The notes beneath the pieces are model-generated. The model saw nothing but the letters and a program-made list of their open reading frames with translations. It did no database searches and was not told the DNA's origin. A program made the translations under genes and the position numbers. A stretch of 64,000 bases of DNA from Halalkalibacter hemicellulosilyticusJCM 9152 (lineage in GTDB: Bacteria > Bacillota > Bacilli > Bacillales > Bacillaceae_D). Position 1 is the stretch's first letter. Each line of letters starts with the position of its first letter. Shown one piece after another: positions 26,724-35,449 of the stretch. The DNA lies in assembly GCF_000513115.1 (NCBI RefSeq), contig NZ_BAUU01000011.1, positions 1 to 64,000 of the forward strand. The letters run 5' to 3'.

Positions 26724-27758
26724 TTAGTCTGCATCTAAAATCGCATCAAGCTTGGATGTGTCGACAAATCCATCTAGATTTGGATCAACATCCATAAATT
26801 TCAGCTCATAAGAAGCATCAGCCCAATCTTGTAATGCTTCTGGATGCGTTTCGGTTGTCACGATCATACGTGTCCAAGCTTTTTCTAAAACAGCGTCTGG
26901 TAAACGGTTTTGTGTGAGCTCGTATAAATGGTCATTGACAGCGTTTAACGTGTCTTCTGTGTTTTCTTGTGTATATTCTACTGCTTGTTTATGCCCACGT
27001 AGAACGGCTTCAACAGCTTCAGGATTTTCTTCTAGAAACTTATTACTTGTGACAATGACAACACTTGGTAACGTTTCGCCAACGAATACATTATCCCATT
27101 CAGCGACAACATTAGCATTTAACTCTAGCTCTAAATAGGTTCCCCAAGGCTCAGGAGCTGCAGCAGCATCAATTTGTCCTTGTTCGAACATTGCCACCAT
27201 GTTGGCTGGTGGAATTCGTGATTGGTGTTCGACTGTACCACCAACACGGTTTGACTCAAGTCCAAGGTCTTTTAACATAATTTCAAGCTGAACGTTGTGT
27301 GTACATCCATTTCCAGGTGTACAAAAAGATTTCCCATCGAAATCCTCTAACGTTTCAATCCCGGAGTCTTCACGTGATACAATTAACGTTGCACCATTTG
27401 CAGCTGCGCCAAGCACAACGACATCTCCACCTGTTAAGAAATAGTTAATAGCAGGTCCAGGTCCAACATAGCCAATGTCTAATGAACCAGTGGATAGTGC
27501 ATCAATAAAGTCATTTCCATTTGGGAAGTGAGTATATTCTGATCCCCGATTTCCTAATTCTTCATCGAAGAACCCTTTTTCCTTACCAATAATTGCTGCA
27601 GCGTGATCTAAGTTAGGAAAGTAGCCAATCCTAACATCTTCACCAGGAGCTTCTTCTTCATCTAAATTCGTACCTGTTGTACTTTCATCAGCTGTTCCAC
27701 ATGCTGCAATAAATGTCAGTAGTGTAGCTGAAATGATCAGTAAGATCGATTTTTTCAT
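26724..27758 (-). CDS. ABC substrate-binding lipoprotein, NitT/TauT (SsuA-like)
   Basis: A 344-residue lipoprotein (lipobox IAAC, Cys20) with an NMT1/SsuA-like fold: RIGYFPNLDHAAAIIGKEKGFF near the start, GSLDIGYVGPGPAINYF, and AAAAPEPWGTYLE. Such proteins bind sulfonates, taurine, nitrate, bicarbonate or pyrimidine precursors. An aliphatic sulfonate is the commonest substrate for this layout, but FCTPGNGCTHNVQ is not a motif that lets me choose. It is the last gene of a three-gene operon after the ATPase and permease. Confidence 0.85.
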   Translation of the reverse strand: MKKSILLIISATLLTFIAACGTADESTTGTNLDEEEAPGEDVRIGYFPNLDHAAAIIGKEKGFFDEELGNRGSEYTHFPNGNDFIDALSTGSLDIGYVGPGPAINYFLTGGDVVVLGAAANGATLIVSREDSGIETLEDFDGKSFCTPGNGCTHNVQLEIMLKDLGLESNRVGGTVEHQSRIPPANMVAMFEQGQIDAAAAPEPWGTYLELELNANVVAEWDNVFVGETLPSVVIVTSNKFLEENPEAVEAVLRGHKQAVEYTQENTEDTLNAVNDHLYELTQNRLPDAVLEKAWTRMIVTTETHPEALQDWADASYELKFMDVDPNLDGFVDTSKLDAILDAD

Positions 27759-27794
27759 GATGTTTCTCTCTCCTTTTGTGTTTGAAATAGATTA

Positions 27795-28550
27795 TTATTT
27801 TGCATATCCCCAACGAGTTAACACTTTTCGCTCGATTGGATTAAAAATGAAATATTCAACAATAAGTCCGATAACCGCAATAATAATCATTATCGCAATT
27901 ACGAGTTCCATATTAAAGAAATCACGAGCATCCATTAATGTCCGACCTAAGCCACCACGACCTAACAATTCAGCAGCCATTAGAGCTCGCCAGCCGAATG
28001 CCCATGAAAGGCGAATACCTGTTAAAGCGGATGGAATAGAAGCAGGAATCATGACCTTCCAAATAAGCTCAAAGCCTCGATAGCCCATCGTCCTCGCGGC
28101 ACGAATGAGAATGGGTTGAACATTCTTCATCCCCATCCTTACGTTCATCGTCATCGGCCATGTTCCCCCGAGAATCACGACGAACAGAATTGCCGTTGGT
28201 CCACCTTGGAACATGACAAGTGCTAGTGGAAGCCAGACAATACTCGGTACGGATTGCAGAGCAACAACAAGTGAACCTAATGTTTCATCTGCCAACTTTG
28301 ACGTTGCAAGGGTAATTCCTAAAATAGAACCGATAATGATAGCAAGTGCAAACCCGAGCAAGATTCGTCCTAAGCTAGTTGTCAGTGCGGCGGTTAAAAT
28401 TCCTGTTTCGAAAAATCCTTTATAAAGTTCTACGAACGAAAGAAAGGGAGACGGGAACATTTGCGTTCCGAAAACGTCTAATCTATATACGATCTCCCAT
28501 ATCCCGATGAGAACTGTAAAGAAGAGTAGCCTTCTGACTACGGTAATCAT
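27795..28550 (-). CDS. ABC permease, NitT/TauT family
   Basis: A 251-residue BPD_transp_1 permease with about six helices. The cytoplasmic EAA loop reads AARTMGYRGFELIWKVMIPASIP. The start at 28550 lies inside the ATPase gene, giving a 68-nt overlap; AAGGAGGAG at correct spacing supports this start. Same operon and substrate as the neighbouring lipoprotein. Confidence 0.9.
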   Translation of the reverse strand: MITVVRRLLFFTVLIGIWEIVYRLDVFGTQMFPSPFLSFVELYKGFFETGILTAALTTSLGRILLGFALAIIIGSILGITLATSKLADETLGSLVVALQSVPSIVWLPLALVMFQGGPTAILFVVILGGTWPMTMNVRMGMKNVQPILIRAARTMGYRGFELIWKVMIPASIPSALTGIRLSWAFGWRALMAAELLGRGGLGRTLMDARDFFNMELVIAIMIIIAVIGLIVEYFIFNPIERKVLTRWGYAK

Positions 28551-29328
28551 CTCCCATCTCCTCCTTCATCACTTTATCTATCTCGCCAGCTAGGCGTTGA
28601 CTAATTCGTTCCTCTAATGAAGTAAAAGCTTCATCACTTGTTTTACGTGGACGAGGTAATGGAACATCATACGTTTCAATTATGCCTCCAGGTCTAGTAC
28701 CCATTAAGACAATTCGGTCAGAAAGTAAAATCGATTCACGAATGTTATGAGTTACAAATAAAATCGTTTTCTTTGTTTGTTGCCAAATGTATTGTACTTC
28801 CTTATGAAGCATAGAACGTGTTTGCTCATCAAGAGCGCCGAATGGCTCATCCATTAATAATACTTCTGGGTCCATAGCAAGAGCTCGGGCAATTGATACA
28901 CGCTGTTTCATTCCCCCAGATAATTCATGAGGATAAGAGTTAATAAATTTACTTAAATGAACAAGCTTTAAATATTCGATGGCGCGATCCTTCGCTTCTT
29001 TTTTTCCATACTGCTTTTTAATTGAAAACATAACATTTTCCAGTACAGTCATCCAAGGCATGAGCGCAGCCTCTTGAAAGACGACTCCGCGGTCTGCACC
29101 AGGCCCCTTGACTGCAGTGTCTCCAACGTAGACGACACCATTGCTAGCATGATCAAGTCCAGCCACTATATTTAGTAAGGTTGACTTTCCGCACCCAGAA
29201 GGTCCTAGTAAGGAAACGAATTCACCAGATTGAACGTCTAAATGAATATCATCAAAAACGGTATAGGATGTTTTTTCTTCTTTATTTTCAAATGTTTTCC
29301 CAACATTTTCTATTTGTACATTAGCCAT
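28483..29328 (-). CDS. ABC ATPase, NitT/TauT (SsuB/TauB-like)
   Basis: A 281-residue ATPase, first gene of the importer operon. Walker A GPSGCGKST (42-50), Q-loop VVFQEAALMPW, signature LSGGMKQRV, Walker B VLLMDEPFGALDE and a switch histidine in FVTHNI are all present. The C-terminal extension of about 30 residues is encoded by the DNA that overlaps the permease gene. GGAGGAG precedes the ATG. Confidence 0.93.
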   Translation of the reverse strand: MANVQIENVGKTFENKEEKTSYTVFDDIHLDVQSGEFVSLLGPSGCGKSTLLNIVAGLDHASNGVVYVGDTAVKGPGADRGVVFQEAALMPWMTVLENVMFSIKKQYGKKEAKDRAIEYLKLVHLSKFINSYPHELSGGMKQRVSIARALAMDPEVLLMDEPFGALDEQTRSMLHKEVQYIWQQTKKTILFVTHNIRESILLSDRIVLMGTRPGGIIETYDVPLPRPRKTSDEAFTSLEERISQRLAGEIDKVMKEEMGDDYRSQKATLLYSSHRDMGDRI

Positions 29329-29403
29329 TTATAAGCTCCTCCTCTCTTCATTGAGCTATAAAATTGATAATTCATACGTTTTTTGTCGGCTTTAACTTGC
29401 TTT

Positions 29404-29431
29404 AGTATAACAGATTCGCGAATGCTGTCAA
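29404..29431 (-). promoter_or_regulatory. Promoter of the ABC importer operon with a palindrome in the spacer
   Basis: On the minus strand TTGACA (29431-29426) and TATACT (29409-29404) are 16 nt apart, a good housekeeping promoter. The spacer contains the perfect palindrome ATTCGCGAAT (29414-29423), extended by CAG/CTG flanks. A repressor bound there would block the promoter, so substrate- or sulfur-controlled expression is plausible. Confidence 0.7.
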
Positions 29432-29502
29432 TTCCTGAGGTCACTGAAAATGTTGGATTTTTAATTTTCACCAATGGGCGAAACTGTTCCATGTTTTGAA
29501 TA

Positions 29503-29556
29503 GCTTAATACGAGCGGTTTTTTCGTGTCTAGCGCGCAACGCGTGGAGCCATTGCT
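29503..29556 (-). repeat. Dispersed repeat B, copy 1
   Basis: Read on the minus strand: GCAATGGCTCCACGCGTTG, then CGCTAGACACGAAAAAACC, then GCTCGTATTAAGC. It matches the copy at 60526-60571 closely and those at 42578 and 47309 more loosely. The remaining sequence to 29778 shows no gene. Confidence 0.65.
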
Positions 29557-29778
29557 AGTCAAATCAAAAGCACCGAAAAAATTGATTGGACCTGTTTCTG
29601 TAGCCTCCAAATTCATTTTTTATTAGTGAAAAAGGATGAAATTGGAATTTCGTTATTAATATATAAAGAAATCCATAACGAATCTCTATGTCCTTCCCTT
29701 ATTTCAATCAGTTTGTGGTAAGATTATCGATAGAAAAAGATTGAACGAACTAATTACGAATAGGGGAACGAGGAAGCA

Positions 29779-30300
29779 ATGGAAGAAAAAGATGTCATTA
29801 ATGCGTTACGTCATGCTAGGCATGATTGGTTAAATATTATCCAATTAATTAAAGCAAACGTGGCACTAAAGCGGTATGATCGAATTGAAGACATTATTGA
29901 AAAAGCGACTCAGCAGGCTTTTTGTGAAAGTCGACTATCGTCCTTGTATGTGACGAAAGTCGAATATTATCTTCTTACTTATCATTGGAATCAACATCCT
30001 GTTCAATTGGAGCTAGAGGTCGTTGGGGAGCCGTTTTCTCTTAAGCATGAAGAAGATCGTCTTTTTCGATTATGTCAGGCAGTATTGGAAAAACTAAATG
30101 ATACGTGTACCGAAGATGCAGAGCATAATGTACTTATTTCTTTTCTCTTTAATGAAAAGTCGTGTCACATAACGTTTGATTTTCATGGAGTTATGAAAAT
30201 GAATGAAGATGAGTGGAAGACATTAGCACCATTCAATCTTCAAGTTGAAGAATTTCATGAACATGAATGTCTATTATCTGCATCCTTCTGGAAAAAATGA
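29779..30300 (+). CDS. spo0B: Sporulation phosphotransferase Spo0B
   Basis: Spo0B passes phosphate from Spo0F to Spo0A in the sporulation phosphorelay. The 173-residue protein begins with a helical hairpin carrying ALRHARHDWLNIIQLIKAN, where H15 is the expected phospho-acceptor, followed by a degenerate ATPase-like domain. It is shorter at the N-terminus than the B. subtilis protein. obg follows after 12 nt. The rplU-ysxB-rpmA genes that usually precede spo0B are not here. Confidence 0.93.
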   Translation: MEEKDVINALRHARHDWLNIIQLIKANVALKRYDRIEDIIEKATQQAFCESRLSSLYVTKVEYYLLTYHWNQHPVQLELEVVGEPFSLKHEEDRLFRLCQAVLEKLNDTCTEDAEHNVLISFLFNEKSCHITFDFHGVMKMNEDEWKTLAPFNLQVEEFHEHECLLSASFWKK

Positions 30301-30312
30301 GGTGAAACATCG

Positions 30313-31596
30313 ATGTTTGTTGATAAGGTAAAAGTGTATGTAAAAGGCGGAGATGGCGGGAACGGTCAAGTATCGTTTCGTCGTGAAAAGTATGTTCCTG
30401 ACGGTGGTCCAGCAGGAGGAGATGGCGGTCGCGGAGCAAGTGTTGTCTTTGAGGTGGAGGAAGGATTACGAACGTTAATGGATTTTCGTTATCAACGTCA
30501 CTTTAAAGCTCCAAGAGGTGACCATGGTCGGCCGAAGAATCAACATGGTAAGAATGCCGAGGATATGATTGTGAAGGTTCCACCTGGCACAACGGTAACG
30601 GATGCTGAGACTGAGCAAGTACTAGCTGATTTAACAGAGCATGGTCAACGTGCGGTGATTGCAAAAGGTGGTCGCGGCGGTCGTGGCAATACTCGTTTTG
30701 CTACTCCAGCGAACCCTGCACCAGAAATCGCTGAAAATGGAGAGCCGGGGCAAGAGCGTGATGTCATTCTTGAGTTAAAAGTATTAGCGGACGTTGGATT
30801 AGTTGGTTTTCCAAGTGTAGGGAAATCAACGTTACTATCTGTCGTATCAGCGGCAAAGCCGAAAATTGCAGATTATCATTTTACGACGATTGCTCCTAAC
30901 CTTGGTGTCGTTGAGACGGATGATCAACGGAGTTTCGTAATGGCTGATTTGCCAGGTTTAATCGAAGGGGCCCATGAAGGAGTGGGGCTTGGTCATCAAT
31001 TTCTAAGGCATATTGAACGAACGAGAGTCATTGTACATGTCATTGATATGTCTGCTCTTGAAGGGCGAGACCCTTATGAGGACTTCTTACTCATTAATGA
31101 TGAGTTAAAGCAATACAATTTGCGTTTATTAGAACGTCCGCAAATTATCGTTGCGAATAAAATGGACATGCCAGAATCAGAAGAGAATTTAGAGAAATTT
31201 AAAGAGCAACTTACGGAAAATTATCCTATTTATCCAATATCAGCAGTAACAAAGCAAGGTTTACGTGAATTATTGCTTACAATTGCTGATAAAATTGAAG
31301 ATACTCCTGAATTTCCACTTTATGAGGAAACAGAGGAATCAACTCGTGTGTTGTATAAGCATACGAAGGAGGATATACCGTTTGTCATATCTCGTGATGA
31401 CGATGGAGCCTATGTATTATCAGGTGCTCAAATCGAGAAGCTGTTTAAGATGACAGACTTTTCACGTGAGGAATCGATTCGTCGTTTTTCAAGACAAATG
31501 CGAGGGATGGGTGTTGATGAAGCATTACGAGAGCGTGGCGCAAAAGATGGAGACATCGTTCGCTTACTAAGCTTCGAATTTGAGTTTATTGATTAA
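30313..31596 (+). CDS. obg: GTPase Obg
   Basis: Essential ribosome-associated GTPase, 427 residues, with the three standard parts: glycine-rich Obg fold (1-158, [18 protein letters not shown]), G domain with P-loop GFPSVGKST and [16 protein letters not shown] and SAV motifs, and a C-terminal OCT domain (about 350-427). GAGGTGA precedes the ATG. Confidence 0.97.
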   Translation: MFVDKVKVYVKGGDGGNGQVSFRREKYVPDGGPAGGDGGRGASVVFEVEEGLRTLMDFRYQRHFKAPRGDHGRPKNQHGKNAEDMIVKVPPGTTVTDAETEQVLADLTEHGQRAVIAKGGRGGRGNTRFATPANPAPEIAENGEPGQERDVILELKVLADVGLVGFPSVGKSTLLSVVSAAKPKIADYHFTTIAPNLGVVETDDQRSFVMADLPGLIEGAHEGVGLGHQFLRHIERTRVIVHVIDMSALEGRDPYEDFLLINDELKQYNLRLLERPQIIVANKMDMPESEENLEKFKEQLTENYPIYPISAVTKQGLRELLLTIADKIEDTPEFPLYEETEESTRVLYKHTKEDIPFVISRDDDGAYVLSGAQIEKLFKMTDFSREESIRRFSRQMRGMGVDEALRERGAKDGDIVRLLSFEFEFID

Positions 31597-31614
31597 GAAA
31601 ACTGCGAATTAGAG

Positions 31615-31678
31615 GGCGTTGAAAAAGTTTGGTTTTTAACTTTAGTGCCCTTGCAAACAGGCTTTTTTAATGGCAGTG
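31615..31678 (+). repeat. Repeat A, degenerate copy
   Basis: GCGTTGAAAAAGTTTGGTTTTTAAC and AATGGCAGTG, related to the CACTGAAAAAGTTTGG family, but the arms no longer pair fully. Confidence 0.45.
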
Positions 31679-31742
31679 AAATAATTTCCTATGATTATTT
31701 AACAACCAAAGTAATGTCTATTTAGTTTTAACTCTTATTAAA

Positions 31743-31784
31743 AGCCTACACGATTATACGATTTTCTCGTATGATGTGTAGGCT
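31743..31784 (+). terminator. Hairpin after obg
   Basis: AGCCTACACGATTATACGA pairs with TCGTATGATGTGTAGGCT. The following T tract is poor (GTTTGC), so it may be a terminator for obg or a leader structure for pheB. Confidence 0.6.
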
Positions 31785-31875
31785 GTTTGCATGAAGGAGC
31801 TTTTTCGTATTGTCAAATATGGGTTACACTCTTATAATAGGAAAGATAATGTAGTGGTGAAAGTAGGTGCTGATT

Positions 31876-32322
31876 TTGACATCACGGAAAGATTTTTATC
31901 TTGTTCGCGCTGATATGTTAACAGAAGCAATGGAGAAAACATTGCAAGCAAAAGAACTGCTTCATTCTGGTAAAGTAACAAAAATTAACGAAGCGGTTCA
32001 TAAGGTCGGTATGAGCCGTAGTGCGTTCTATAAATACAAAGATGGGATATTCCCTTTTCATACGATGGTTCGTGAAAAGATTGTTACCTTATCGATCATT
32101 TTAGTTGATCGATCTGGCTCTTTGTCTCAGTTACTGGGAAAAGTAGCTGAAACAGGAGCGAACGTCTTGACGATTAATCAAACGATCCCATTACAAGGTC
32201 GTGCACAAATGACCATTACGATTGATACAGCTCCAATGCAGCTTGAGCTTGGAGATTTAATTGATTGGATTGAACAATTAGAGGCCGTTGAAAAGATAGA
32301 ATTGGTAGGAACTGGATCATAA
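31876..32322 (+). CDS. pheB: ACT-domain protein PheB
   Basis: A 148-residue protein. An N-terminal helix-turn-helix-like region with VGMSRSAFYKYKDGIFPFH is followed by an ACT domain (about 75-148, LSIILVDRSGSLSQLLGKVAE). It lies directly before pheA as in B. subtilis and was once called chorismate mutase, but it is more likely a regulator responding to an amino acid. The TTG at 31876 follows AGGTG with good spacing; GTG 31867 is the alternative. Confidence 0.88.
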   Translation: MTSRKDFYLVRADMLTEAMEKTLQAKELLHSGKVTKINEAVHKVGMSRSAFYKYKDGIFPFHTMVREKIVTLSIILVDRSGSLSQLLGKVAETGANVLTINQTIPLQGRAQMTITIDTAPMQLELGDLIDWIEQLEAVEKIELVGTGS

Positions 32323-32339
32323 AAGGGGTGGAGGAAAAT

Positions 32340-33203
32340 ATGAAGGTTGGCTATTTAGGACCTAGAGGGACATTCACAGAAATGGCAGCGAGGGGCTTGT
32401 TTGCTAAGGAAGAGCTCATAGCATATCGAACGATTCCTGCATGTATGGATGCCGTTGCAACAGAAGAAGTAGAGCTGGCAATTGTACCAATTGAAAATGC
32501 GATTGAGGGTACCGTTAATTTGACGCTAGATTATTTAATTCATAAACAACGTCTCCCAATTGTTGGTGGAGTGACATTACCAATTGTGCAGCATTGTTTA
32601 ACCCATCCACAGAATAAAGAAAAGCATGTTGATAAGATTGTCTCTCATCCACATGCTATAGCTCAATGTCATGACTTTCTACAACAAACGTATCCAAATG
32701 CTGAGTGGGAATATATGAATTCAACAGCTGCAGCAGCGGAATATGTTGCTAATCATCCAGAATTACCTGTTGCGGCTATTGCCAACGATTTGGCAGCCGA
32801 AGAATATGAATTAACGGTTGCTTATGCGAATGTCCATGATTATCAACAAAATCGCACAAGCTTCGTCGTTCTTCGTAAGACCGCAAAAGCTATTTCAAAT
32901 GATGGAGCAGAACGCTCTGAGGATAAGACGACATTAATGGTGACATTACCTTCAGATTTTTCCGGAGCCCTCCATCAAGTATTATCCGCATTTGCATGGC
33001 GAAAGTTAAATTTGACGAAAATAGAGTCAAGACCAATGAAAACAGGGTTAGGGAATTATTTCTTTATTATTGATGTTGAAGAGAAGCAAGATAATGTGCT
33101 AATTCCAGGTGTTATTTCTGAGCTAGAAGCACTTGGGTGTGGAGTAGAGATACTAGGTAGCTATCCTTGCTACGATTTAGCGATGGCAAAGACGGAAGCG
33201 TAG
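32340..33203 (+). CDS. pheA: Prephenate dehydratase
   Basis: PheA turns prephenate into phenylpyruvate for phenylalanine synthesis. The 287-residue protein begins MKVGYLGPRGTFTEMAA, has the catalytic-region landmark NRTSFVVL, and ends in an ACT domain with LTKIESRPMKTGLGNY, the phenylalanine-binding ESRP motif. GGTGGAGG places the start at ATG 32340. Confidence 0.96.
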   Translation: MKVGYLGPRGTFTEMAARGLFAKEELIAYRTIPACMDAVATEEVELAIVPIENAIEGTVNLTLDYLIHKQRLPIVGGVTLPIVQHCLTHPQNKEKHVDKIVSHPHAIAQCHDFLQQTYPNAEWEYMNSTAAAAEYVANHPELPVAAIANDLAAEEYELTVAYANVHDYQQNRTSFVVLRKTAKAISNDGAERSEDKTTLMVTLPSDFSGALHQVLSAFAWRKLNLTKIESRPMKTGLGNYFFIIDVEEKQDNVLIPGVISELEALGCGVEILGSYPCYDLAMAKTEA

Positions 33204-33300
33204 AACGAAATAAGAAGGATTTAGAATGGGACAAAAAAGTTACAGCCAAAGTTAAGCCCCATATGATAGTTGAATCTTTCTTAGATCTATTTGGAAAGCA

Positions 33301-33341
33301 AGGTCACTGAAAAAGTTTGGTTTTAACTATTTCAGTGGCCT
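33301..33341. repeat. Repeat A hairpin
   Basis: AGGTCACTGAAA...TTTCAGTGGCCT around AAGTTTGGTTTTAAC; a member of the CACTGAAAAAGT family, placed after pheA and probably acting as a terminator. Confidence 0.65.
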
Positions 33342-33393
33342 TATCCCGGGGGCCGATTCGAAGCGACTTATCATGGACATACTCTCTAATCAC

Positions 33394-33426
33394 AAAAAGG
33401 CGTTAAACCTGGTTTAACGCCTTTTT
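33394..33426. terminator. Bidirectional terminator
   Basis: AAAAAGGCGTTAAACC / GGTTTAACGCCTTTTT, a perfect 16-nt stem between pheA and the small minus-strand gene, overlapping the latter's stop. Confidence 0.92.
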
Positions 33427-33608
33427 GTTGTATTAGGATTATGTTTCTTATAACTTTTGTACATGTTAAATAGGGAATGGATCAAGTAACCGATAATCAG
33501 AATGACAAGAATGATAGCAACTACGGATGTGTATTGACGGTATCCTAAAAGAAGAAAGAGGGCGAAAATAACAAACGAATAGAAAAGTAGCTTGAAACCT
33601 CTAGTCAT
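33414..33608 (-). CDS. Small membrane protein, unknown
   Basis: Not recognised. Sixty-four residues with two hydrophobic segments (about 5-22 and 27-48) and a strongly basic tail (KSYKKHNPNTTKRR). AGGTGA stands 7 nt before the ATG. It follows niaR on the same strand by about 35 nt and could be co-transcribed. Confidence 0.65.
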   Translation of the reverse strand: MTRGFKLLFYSFVIFALFLLLGYRQYTSVVAIILVILIIGYLIHSLFNMYKSYKKHNPNTTKRR

Positions 33609-33643
33609 TTTTGTTCACCTGTTTGGTTATAGGACGTTCTTGA

Positions 33644-34186
33644 TTATTCATATTCATCCAATAAAAAACCTTTTCTACTAAGTTCTAGTACGGCTTTATC
33701 AATTTGGGCTTCAGTTGCGGCTTCAACTAAATGAAGGTGCACACCATCGGTTAATTCTGAGAGCAACGATGAATTGGTCTCTTCAACACGTTTACAAAAT
33801 TGCTCAGCCTCATGACGTGATGAAACCATAAGGGATGCTGTTATTTCACCATAAATCGCATGCTCGACCATCACTTGTGATACCGTTAATCCGTGATCGA
33901 CTAGAATAAAAAGTTCTTCTTTTGCTTGTTCGCGGTAATGCTTGCAGGCAATCATTCGTTTAGCTAGTTCTGGTTTTTTCATTTGGTTGTATAAATACCC
34001 TTGAGCTGTAGCGATAATAGGATGCTTCTGTGCTTTTAATATCGATATATCTTGAACGATGACCTGTCTACTCACATTCGATCTCTTGGATAGTTCACTG
34101 CCAGTGATCGGGGTATGTGCAGATGTTAACCAATTGATAATTTGTTTTCTGCGTTCTTCTCCTAATAATTTCTTACCATTGCTCAT
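33644..34186 (-). CDS. niaR: NAD biosynthesis repressor NiaR (YrxA/NadR)
   Basis: A 180-residue repressor of NAD synthesis genes that uses nicotinic acid as co-repressor. N-terminal HTH_11 (about 8-60, ITGSELSKRSNVSRQVIVQDISILKA) and C-terminal 3H domain with conserved histidines in VDHGLTVSQVMVEHAIYGEI and GVHLHLVEA. AAAGGAG and spacing favour the ATG at 34186. It follows nifS and diverges from nadBCA, the classic Bacillus arrangement. Confidence 0.94.
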   Translation of the reverse strand: MSNGKKLLGEERRKQIINWLTSAHTPITGSELSKRSNVSRQVIVQDISILKAQKHPIIATAQGYLYNQMKKPELAKRMIACKHYREQAKEELFILVDHGLTVSQVMVEHAIYGEITASLMVSSRHEAEQFCKRVEETNSSLLSELTDGVHLHLVEAATEAQIDKAVLELSRKGFLLDEYE

Positions 34187-34199
34187 ATGCATAGCTCCT

Positions 34200-35318
34200 T
34201 TAATACCGTTCGAGAATCTCATGTATGGCTACTATTAGTTTATCGATATCTTGTAATGTTGTCCATCGTCCAAATGTAATTCGAATTAACTCGTACGCCT
34301 CCTCCTTCGTCCTGCCAATACTCATTAATGTTGATGAAGGATTTGTATCACCAACACGACAGGCCGATCCAGTTGAAATAGAAAAGCCTCTCCGGTTACA
34401 TTCAAGCATGAGTAGCTGTCCTTCGATCCCTTTGATCCGAAGAGCTAAATGAAATGGGAGTCTCTCTACTTTGTGTCCTTCAAGAATGATGCGCTTTTCC
34501 TGTTCAAACGCCTGTAAGAAATGAAGGCGAAGTTTCGATAAGCGGTTCATTTCTTTATTCTGCTCTCGGAAATATTCTTCTGCGGCAGCAGCAAAAGCAG
34601 CGATGGCTGGAGTATCAACCGTACCAGCTCTAAAGCCACCTTCGTGAGTCGTCCCTTGAAAGAATGGATTCCATGGAAGTCGGCTTTGAATAAATGTCAA
34701 ACCAACTCCTTTTGGACCATAACACTTATGTGCTGAAGCACTCATACTTGATAACAAAGCTAATGGAATTGGTAGTTTTCCGAATGTTTGAACGCAATCA
34801 CTATGAAAAAGAACATCATTCTTTCTTAACAGTTGACCAATTGCTGTAAGATCTTGAATAGTCCCAACTTCACTATTAGCGTGTCCAATTGAAGCAAGAA
34901 TGACATCATCATCGAGTAAATGCTCCAAACGTGTCATTTGAATACGTCCAAATTCGTCAACTGGAATGTACTTGATCGTAAAGTTAAAACCTTCCAAGTA
35001 GTGCAATGCTTGATGAACAGAATGGTGCTCGCCCCTCGTGGTCAAAATCGTTTTCCCTTTATGCTTATGAGCAAAGGCTAGTCCGGTTAAAGCGAGAAAG
35101 GTCGATTCTGACCCTGAACCTGTAAAATAAAGCTCCTCTGGTCGACAATTTAATATTTGGGCTAATGACTGTCGACTATATTCAACGATATCAGCACTTT
35201 CTTGACCATGAGTATGCAAGCTTCGACTATTTCCAAAGAACGTCCTCGCCACTCGATTATAGGTTTCAATCGCAATGTCAGACATAGGAGTTGTTGCGCT
35301 GTAATCGAAATAAATCAT
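34200..35318 (-). CDS. nifS: Cysteine desulfurase NifS (for NadA)
   Basis: A 372-residue PLP enzyme supplying sulfur for the iron-sulfur cluster of quinolinate synthase. It begins MIYFDYSATTPM; the PLP lysine is in ASAHKCYGPKGVG and the active-site cysteine in STGSACRVG. Its place beside the nad genes marks it as the dedicated NAD-pathway desulfurase rather than SufS or IscS. Confidence 0.94.
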   Translation of the reverse strand: MIYFDYSATTPMSDIAIETYNRVARTFFGNSRSLHTHGQESADIVEYSRQSLAQILNCRPEELYFTGSGSESTFLALTGLAFAHKHKGKTILTTRGEHHSVHQALHYLEGFNFTIKYIPVDEFGRIQMTRLEHLLDDDVILASIGHANSEVGTIQDLTAIGQLLRKNDVLFHSDCVQTFGKLPIPLALLSSMSASAHKCYGPKGVGLTFIQSRLPWNPFFQGTTHEGGFRAGTVDTPAIAAFAAAAEEYFREQNKEMNRLSKLRLHFLQAFEQEKRIILEGHKVERLPFHLALRIKGIEGQLLMLECNRRGFSISTGSACRVGDTNPSSTLMSIGRTKEEAYELIRITFGRWTTLQDIDKLIVAIHEILERY

Positions 35319-35375
35319 TTTTTTTCACCACTTTCTAAATAAATCTAAAAAAACAATTCAACTTCCAAAAATAAC

Positions 35376-35419
35376 GTCTTGTCACTTTAATCATTTTATG
35401 TAAAGATAGGTGACAAGAC
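35376..35419. promoter_or_regulatory. Candidate NiaR operator, nifS/nadB divergent promoter
   Basis: GTCTTGTCAC (35376-35385) and GTGACAAGAC (35410-35419) are a perfect 10-nt inverted repeat. Each arm contains TTGTCA, which can serve as the -35 of a promoter on its own strand; TAAAGAT at 35401 could be the nadB -10. Binding at both arms would repress both operons. The factor is inferred from context. Confidence 0.7.
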
Positions 35420-35449
35420 AAGTGTTAAGTTCAAAATGGAGGTGAAGGC

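Noticed and set aside
31743-31784. T-box or tryptophan/phenylalanine leader before pheB
   Set aside because: Only one hairpin; no T-box AGGGUGGNACCGCG sequence or specifier stem was found.
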